A stretch of DNA of 64,000 bases from Levilactobacillus senmaizukei DSM 21775 = NBRC 103853 (GTDB lineage: Bacteria; Bacillota; Bacilli; Lactobacillales; Lactobacillaceae). Shown here one piece after another: positions 61,406 to 64,000 of this stretch. The stretch's first letter is position 1, and every line of letters starts with the position of its first letter. The position numbers and the translations under genes are program-made. The notes beneath the pieces were generated by a model that saw only the letters and a program-made list of their open reading frames with translations, had not been told where the DNA came from and made no database searches. Location of the stretch: NCBI RefSeq assembly GCF_001592085.1, contig NZ_BCWD01000001.1, forward strand, positions 1-64,000. The letters are read 5' to 3'.

Positions 61406-62090
61406 CTTCCTGCTCCTTAATCATTGCCAAGGTGCCTTGCAAATCTGAAATGGCTGTGCGTCGCTGGTCAAACTGGTCGGCCAGCATTCGCCCGGTCACC
61501 CGTTGGTCGGCTGGTAACTGAGCAATTTGTTTAGCCAATTGTTCCGCAAACCAAACCTGTCGATTGGCTAAGCTATCCGGATAAGTCTGCGTCAGATATC
61601 GTTGGTAGTCGGTGACTAGCCTGAGCTTTTCCGGCTCCTCCAGATAACCAAACTGGGGGATAGCTAGCGTCGGCAGCCACACCATCCTGGCTCGCTGAGC
61701 CAGGGCGGCAAATGGCGTCAATAAAGCATCCAGTGAGAAGCCTTCGGTTCCACCCCGTTGGAACGCGGTGGCTGGCATGCCAGTCGATACCACGAGCCCT
61801 AACTCCTTACCAGCCAACGGATAACGTCGATCGCCATACACAAAGTTACGGGTCAGCACGGTGTCTTCCCATTGCTTTAACCCTGCCGGGGCAGTGTACC
61901 AATACAATGGAAATTGTAAAATAATCCGGTCCGCCGCACGTAGTTGGTGCTGTTCCTTTTCAATATCAATCGTTGATTGACTTTCGATATGTTCCCATAC
62001 AACATCCGTTTTGGGCAGACTCGCCTTTAAAAACTGTTGGGTACTCGAGTCTGCTAGCTCTGGATGGGATACTAAAACCAAGGTGGTCAT
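61398..62090 (-). CDS. NAD(P)H-dependent flavin oxidoreductase, flavodoxin fold
   Basis: A quinone-reductase-like enzyme of 230 residues (KefF/MdaB/NQO1 group): TTLVLVSHPELADSSTQQFL with the FMN phosphate loop, then LQFPLYWYTAPAGLKQWEDTVLTRNFVYG, the FMN- and NADPH-site hallmark, and VVSTGMPATAFQRGG. It likely reduces quinones or azo/nitro compounds with two electrons. A 59-residue gene overlaps its end. The C-terminal 50 residues are helical and extra to the shortest family members. Confidence 0.88.
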   Translation of the reverse strand: MTTLVLVSHPELADSSTQQFLKASLPKTDVVWEHIESQSTIDIEKEQHQLRAADRIILQFPLYWYTAPAGLKQWEDTVLTRNFVYGDRRYPLAGKELGLVVSTGMPATAFQRGGTEGFSLDALLTPFAALAQRARMVWLPTLAIPQFGYLEEPEKLRLVTDYQRYLTQTYPDSLANRQVWFAEQLAKQIAQLPADQRVTGRMLADQFDQRRTAISDLQGTLAMIKEQEDD

Positions 62091-62201
62091 GCCTTCAGCT
62101 CCTCGTTATTTTTACGCCGTCTTCGCGTACGTACTCTCCTTCATACTTTAGCACAAACACCCTAACGACTTCATATCAAGCACTCGTTGGTTAGAAAACA
62201 G

Positions 62202-62234
62202 AAAAAGGGGTCGTAGCCATCAGCCACGACCCCC
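62202..62234 (-). terminator. intrinsic terminator of the 49-residue gene
   Basis: Minus-strand stem GGGGTCGT / ACGACCCC with inner GGC/GCC pairs and a five-T tail, preceded by a GGTAGTGA / TCACTACC hairpin. Confidence 0.8.
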
Positions 62235-62267
62235 GGTAGTGAGTCAATTCACTACCGTTGACGATTG

Positions 62268-62417
62268 TTAAATTAAGCGACCATTTGAGTCGTCATCATA
62301 TTTACGTCGAGTGGCCAAGTGTTTGCTTCGCTTGCGGAAAGCCTCTCGATTGCTGACATACAATTGTCCTGCTGCGGCAACTGCGATGAGCAATAAAATA
62401 ATCAAAACAGCATACAT
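62268..62417 (-). CDS. small single-pass membrane protein, 49 residues
   Basis: One N-terminal membrane segment (MYAVLIILLLIAVAAAGQLY) is followed by a basic cytoplasmic tail (REAFRKRSKHLATRRKYDDD). GGGGGG lies seven bases before ATG 62417, and a terminator follows. The layout is that of small membrane regulators or stress proteins. No family is recognised. Confidence 0.65.
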   Translation of the reverse strand: MYAVLIILLLIAVAAAGQLYVSNREAFRKRSKHLATRRKYDDDSNGRLI

Positions 62418-62533
62418 AACAATTCCCCCCGTCAACATTAGGTTACAAGACTATTATCCTAATGTTACAGGAATATTTCAAGGGCTCCGACTCAATAATT
62501 AGAATTTCTTGATTTTCTCATTGAATTGTTAAG

Positions 62534-62854
62534 TTACTTACTTGTCGATCGGGATTCCTTTCTCGTTGAGGCCTTCTTCGCGGATTCCTTTCTTGACTGC
62601 TCGCGAGACTCAGACTCACGCCGTTTCTTAGTCTTGCGGACCTGGTTAGACACCTGGTTGGTTGGACTAACATCCTTCTTCCCCGAGAGGTTTGCCGTTG
62701 GGTAGGCTACCAGTAAGACCAGCACCGACAATCCCAAATACTTGAGATTTTGCTTACGGACACCTTGGGCCTGTGTAATTTGGAAAAAGTAGTAAATGAC
62801 ACAGATCGCCGCAAAGAATACCACGACCTCTGCAATCGTATGAATAATGGCCAT
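62534..62854 (-). CDS. small membrane protein with Ser/Arg/Lys-rich tail, 106 residues
   Basis: Two membrane segments (about 3-26 and 37-54) are followed by a polar, strongly charged tail rich in Lys, Arg, Ser and Glu (from about 60 to the end, including KKRRESESREQSRKES). Such repetitive tails are often disordered. GGGGGGAC precedes ATG 62854; the frame opens at 62887. No family is recognised. Confidence 0.65.
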   Translation of the reverse strand: MAIIHTIAEVVVFFAAICVIYYFFQITQAQGVRKQNLKYLGLSVLVLLVAYPTANLSGKKDVSPTNQVSNQVRKTKKRRESESREQSRKESAKKASTRKESRSTSK

Positions 62855-62942
62855 TTTTACGTCCCCCCATTGGTTGTTTAATTCCACTCTACTTGAACAG
62901 CATTACCCCGTCAACTAGCCACCCATTCACCCTAACAATCAA

Positions 62943-62971
62943 TTGACACACCTTGCTTGCTTCTCTATAAT
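62943..62971 (+). promoter_or_regulatory. tRNA-Arg promoter
   Basis: TTGACA and TATAAT, both perfect consensus hexamers, are separated by exactly 17 bases, ending 21 bases before the tRNA. Confidence 0.85.
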
Positions 62972-62992
62972 TAAGGGGCTATGAGCCATTAG

Positions 62993-63065
62993 GTCGCAAT
63001 AGCTCAGCTGGATAGAGCAACGGTCTTCTAAACCGTAGGTCGAGGGTTCGAATCTCTCTTGCGAC
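62993..63065 (+). tRNA. tRNA-Arg (anticodon UCU)
   Basis: A 73-base tRNA. The acceptor stem GTCGCAA pairs with TTGCGAC; the D arm is AGCTCAGCTGGATAGAGC; the anticodon stem ACGGT/ACCGT holds loop CTTCTAA, giving anticodon TCT (reads AGA); the T arm contains GGTTCGAATC. CCA is not encoded. It has a full-consensus promoter and its own terminator, so it is a single-gene unit. Confidence 0.95.
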
Positions 63066-63088
63066 ATCAATTTTAATCGTTCCAAACA

Positions 63089-63133
63089 AAATACCCATAA
63101 CGTTGGTTTGATGCCAACGTTATGGGTATTTTT
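63089..63133. terminator. bidirectional terminator between tRNA-Arg and murI
   Basis: A perfect 17-bp stem (AATACCCATAACGTTGG and its complement) with T runs both ways. Confidence 0.85.
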
Positions 63134-63161
63134 AACTTGCACTATAATGGAATCTCAATTT

Positions 63162-63953
63162 CTACAGATCGATGTGGCTGACCGTAATTGGGTAGGATAA
63201 GAACGTGCTAGCATGTTCTTCGAACGCCTTTTCGTCCCCAGTACTCAAGAACTTTTGGGTTCCCTTGTCTTGGTCGTTGTACATGTCATTGTCACCGAGA
63301 TACTTGTCAACGGCTTTAGCTGCCCCAACACCTGGGTCAACTAACGTCACGTCTGGGCCTACAGCCTTTTGAATGCTATCCCGGATAATTGGGAAGTGGG
63401 TGCATCCCATGATCATGGTGTCAACACCAGTACCATCGAATGAACTCAAAGCATCCGCAACCTTAGCTGGTGTGTCGGCATCCTTAGCATGGCCGCCTTC
63501 AACCAAGGTCACAAAGTCTGGTAACCCTTTAGAAATAACTTCTGCATCCGGTAATAACTCTTTAATCTTGCGTTCATAACGGCCGGACTTAACCGTCCCG
63601 TTAGTTGCGATAACAGCGATCTTATGGTTCTTGGTTGTTTCAACACCGAGTTCAGCACCCGCGTCGATAACCCCAATCACTGGAATGGTTAATTCTTTTT
63701 GCAGGTAATCCAATGAGGCAGCGGTTGCCGTGTTGCAACCGATAACCATCATCTTAATACCCAAGGTTTCTTCGTATTTTGCAATCCGTGTCGTTAATTG
63801 GCAAACCAGTTCTGAAGACTTTTCACCATATGGCAAATTCTTTTGATCACCAATATAAATGTAATCTTCATTAGGTAACTTCTTAAAAACTTGATCGAAA
63901 ACCGTTAATCCACCAATACCAGAATCCATAAAGCCGATAGGCCGCTTGTCCAA
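63162..63953 (-). CDS. murI: glutamate racemase MurI
   Basis: The cytoplasmic enzyme that supplies D-glutamate for peptidoglycan, 263 residues. It has the start PIGFMDSGIGGLTVF with catalytic Asp, IGDQKNLPYGEKS, the first catalytic Cys in VIGCNTATAASLD (about 73) and the second in MIMGCTHFPII (about 184). The start is TTG 63953, nine bases after GAAGG. The promoter would lie in the last 47 bases or beyond the window. Confidence 0.95.
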   Translation of the reverse strand: MDKRPIGFMDSGIGGLTVFDQVFKKLPNEDYIYIGDQKNLPYGEKSSELVCQLTTRIAKYEETLGIKMMVIGCNTATAASLDYLQKELTIPVIGVIDAGAELGVETTKNHKIAVIATNGTVKSGRYERKIKELLPDAEVISKGLPDFVTLVEGGHAKDADTPAKVADALSSFDGTGVDTMIMGCTHFPIIRDSIQKAVGPDVTLVDPGVGAAKAVDKYLGDNDMYNDQDKGTQKFLSTGDEKAFEEHASTFLSYPITVSHIDL

Positions 63954-64000
63954 AAGAAAAACCTTCTTTCGTTTTCATCACATTTCACAAAAATTATTAA

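Noticed and set aside
62939-63142. Minus-strand open frame across the tRNA gene
   Set aside because: It is the complement of tRNA-Arg, its promoter and terminator; such frames are artefacts.

Overview
The window is about 50% GC with dense, short-spaced genes, strong AGGAGG-type ribosome binding sites and T-rich intrinsic terminators. Gene content points to a lactic acid bacterium of the family Lactobacillaceae, possibly the Levilactobacillus/Lactiplantibacillus area: a DUF5776 surface protein remnant, PepO, a divergent ATP-type PEP carboxykinase, a complete Leloir galactose cluster with a GPH sugar carrier, VIT-family iron/manganese carriers next to a PerR-like regulator, and MurI. This is inferred from gene content only. 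No insertion sequence, prophage, CRISPR array or rRNA operon is visible.

Layout. 1-1.7 kb: a decayed secreted DUF5776 protein. 1.8-6.4 kb: a YcxB-like membrane protein and the spermidine/putrescine importer potABCD. 6.4-10.3 kb: the phosphate importer pstSCAB on the minus strand, with a Pho-box-like promoter and an internal terminator after pstS. 10.4-11.3 kb: three small unknown proteins, one HPr-like. 11.4-15.4 kb: a translationally coupled operon of a nuclease-helicase fusion, a small PD-(D/E)XK protein and an sce7725-family protein; this is the best candidate for an undescribed system among the proteins. 15.5-22.4 kb: lactonase, GNAT, amino-acid permease, two tandem VIT carriers, a PerR-like regulator with matching operators, and a secreted amidase. 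22.4-31.7 kb: GNAT, a YibE/YibF/MocR operon, a 38-residue basic protein, UspA, a lipoprotein, MarR, PepO and a MarR-controlled DUF2798 divergon.

32.3-42.1 kb holds the galactose regulon on the minus strand: galM, pgm, an 81-residue protein plus GPH carrier, galK, galE, galT and galR. An 11-bp palindrome (TTTTA-C/G-TAAAA) recurs at the galK, small protein/carrier and galM promoters, and cre sites sit at the first two. This gives a coherent circuit: uptake, mutarotation, the Leloir steps to glucose-1-P, and conversion to glucose-6-P, under GalR and CcpA. 42.3-45.3 kb carries an acyl-CoA dehydrogenase with EtfB and EtfA, unusual for a fermentative lactobacillus. 45.3-46.06 kb is a 775-bp intergenic region with three related structured repeats in the 3' regions of etfA and pckA; paired (compensatory) base changes between copies point to a conserved RNA fold.

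46-64 kb: pckA, a DHA2 drug exporter, map, menG, an alkyladenine glycosylase with an XRE/TPR regulator, DUF488, UspA, a BCCT osmolyte carrier with a terminator-bearing leader and an apparent AUU start codon, a sugar O-acetyltransferase, a VOC protein, RNase H with viroplasmin domain, cytosine deaminase, a pyridoxine/HMP kinase, a flavodoxin-fold oxidoreductase overlapping a 59-residue gene, tRNA-Arg(UCU) and murI. Four small genes of under 60 residues (26464, 49482, 61226 and 62268) are supported by ribosome binding sites and context.
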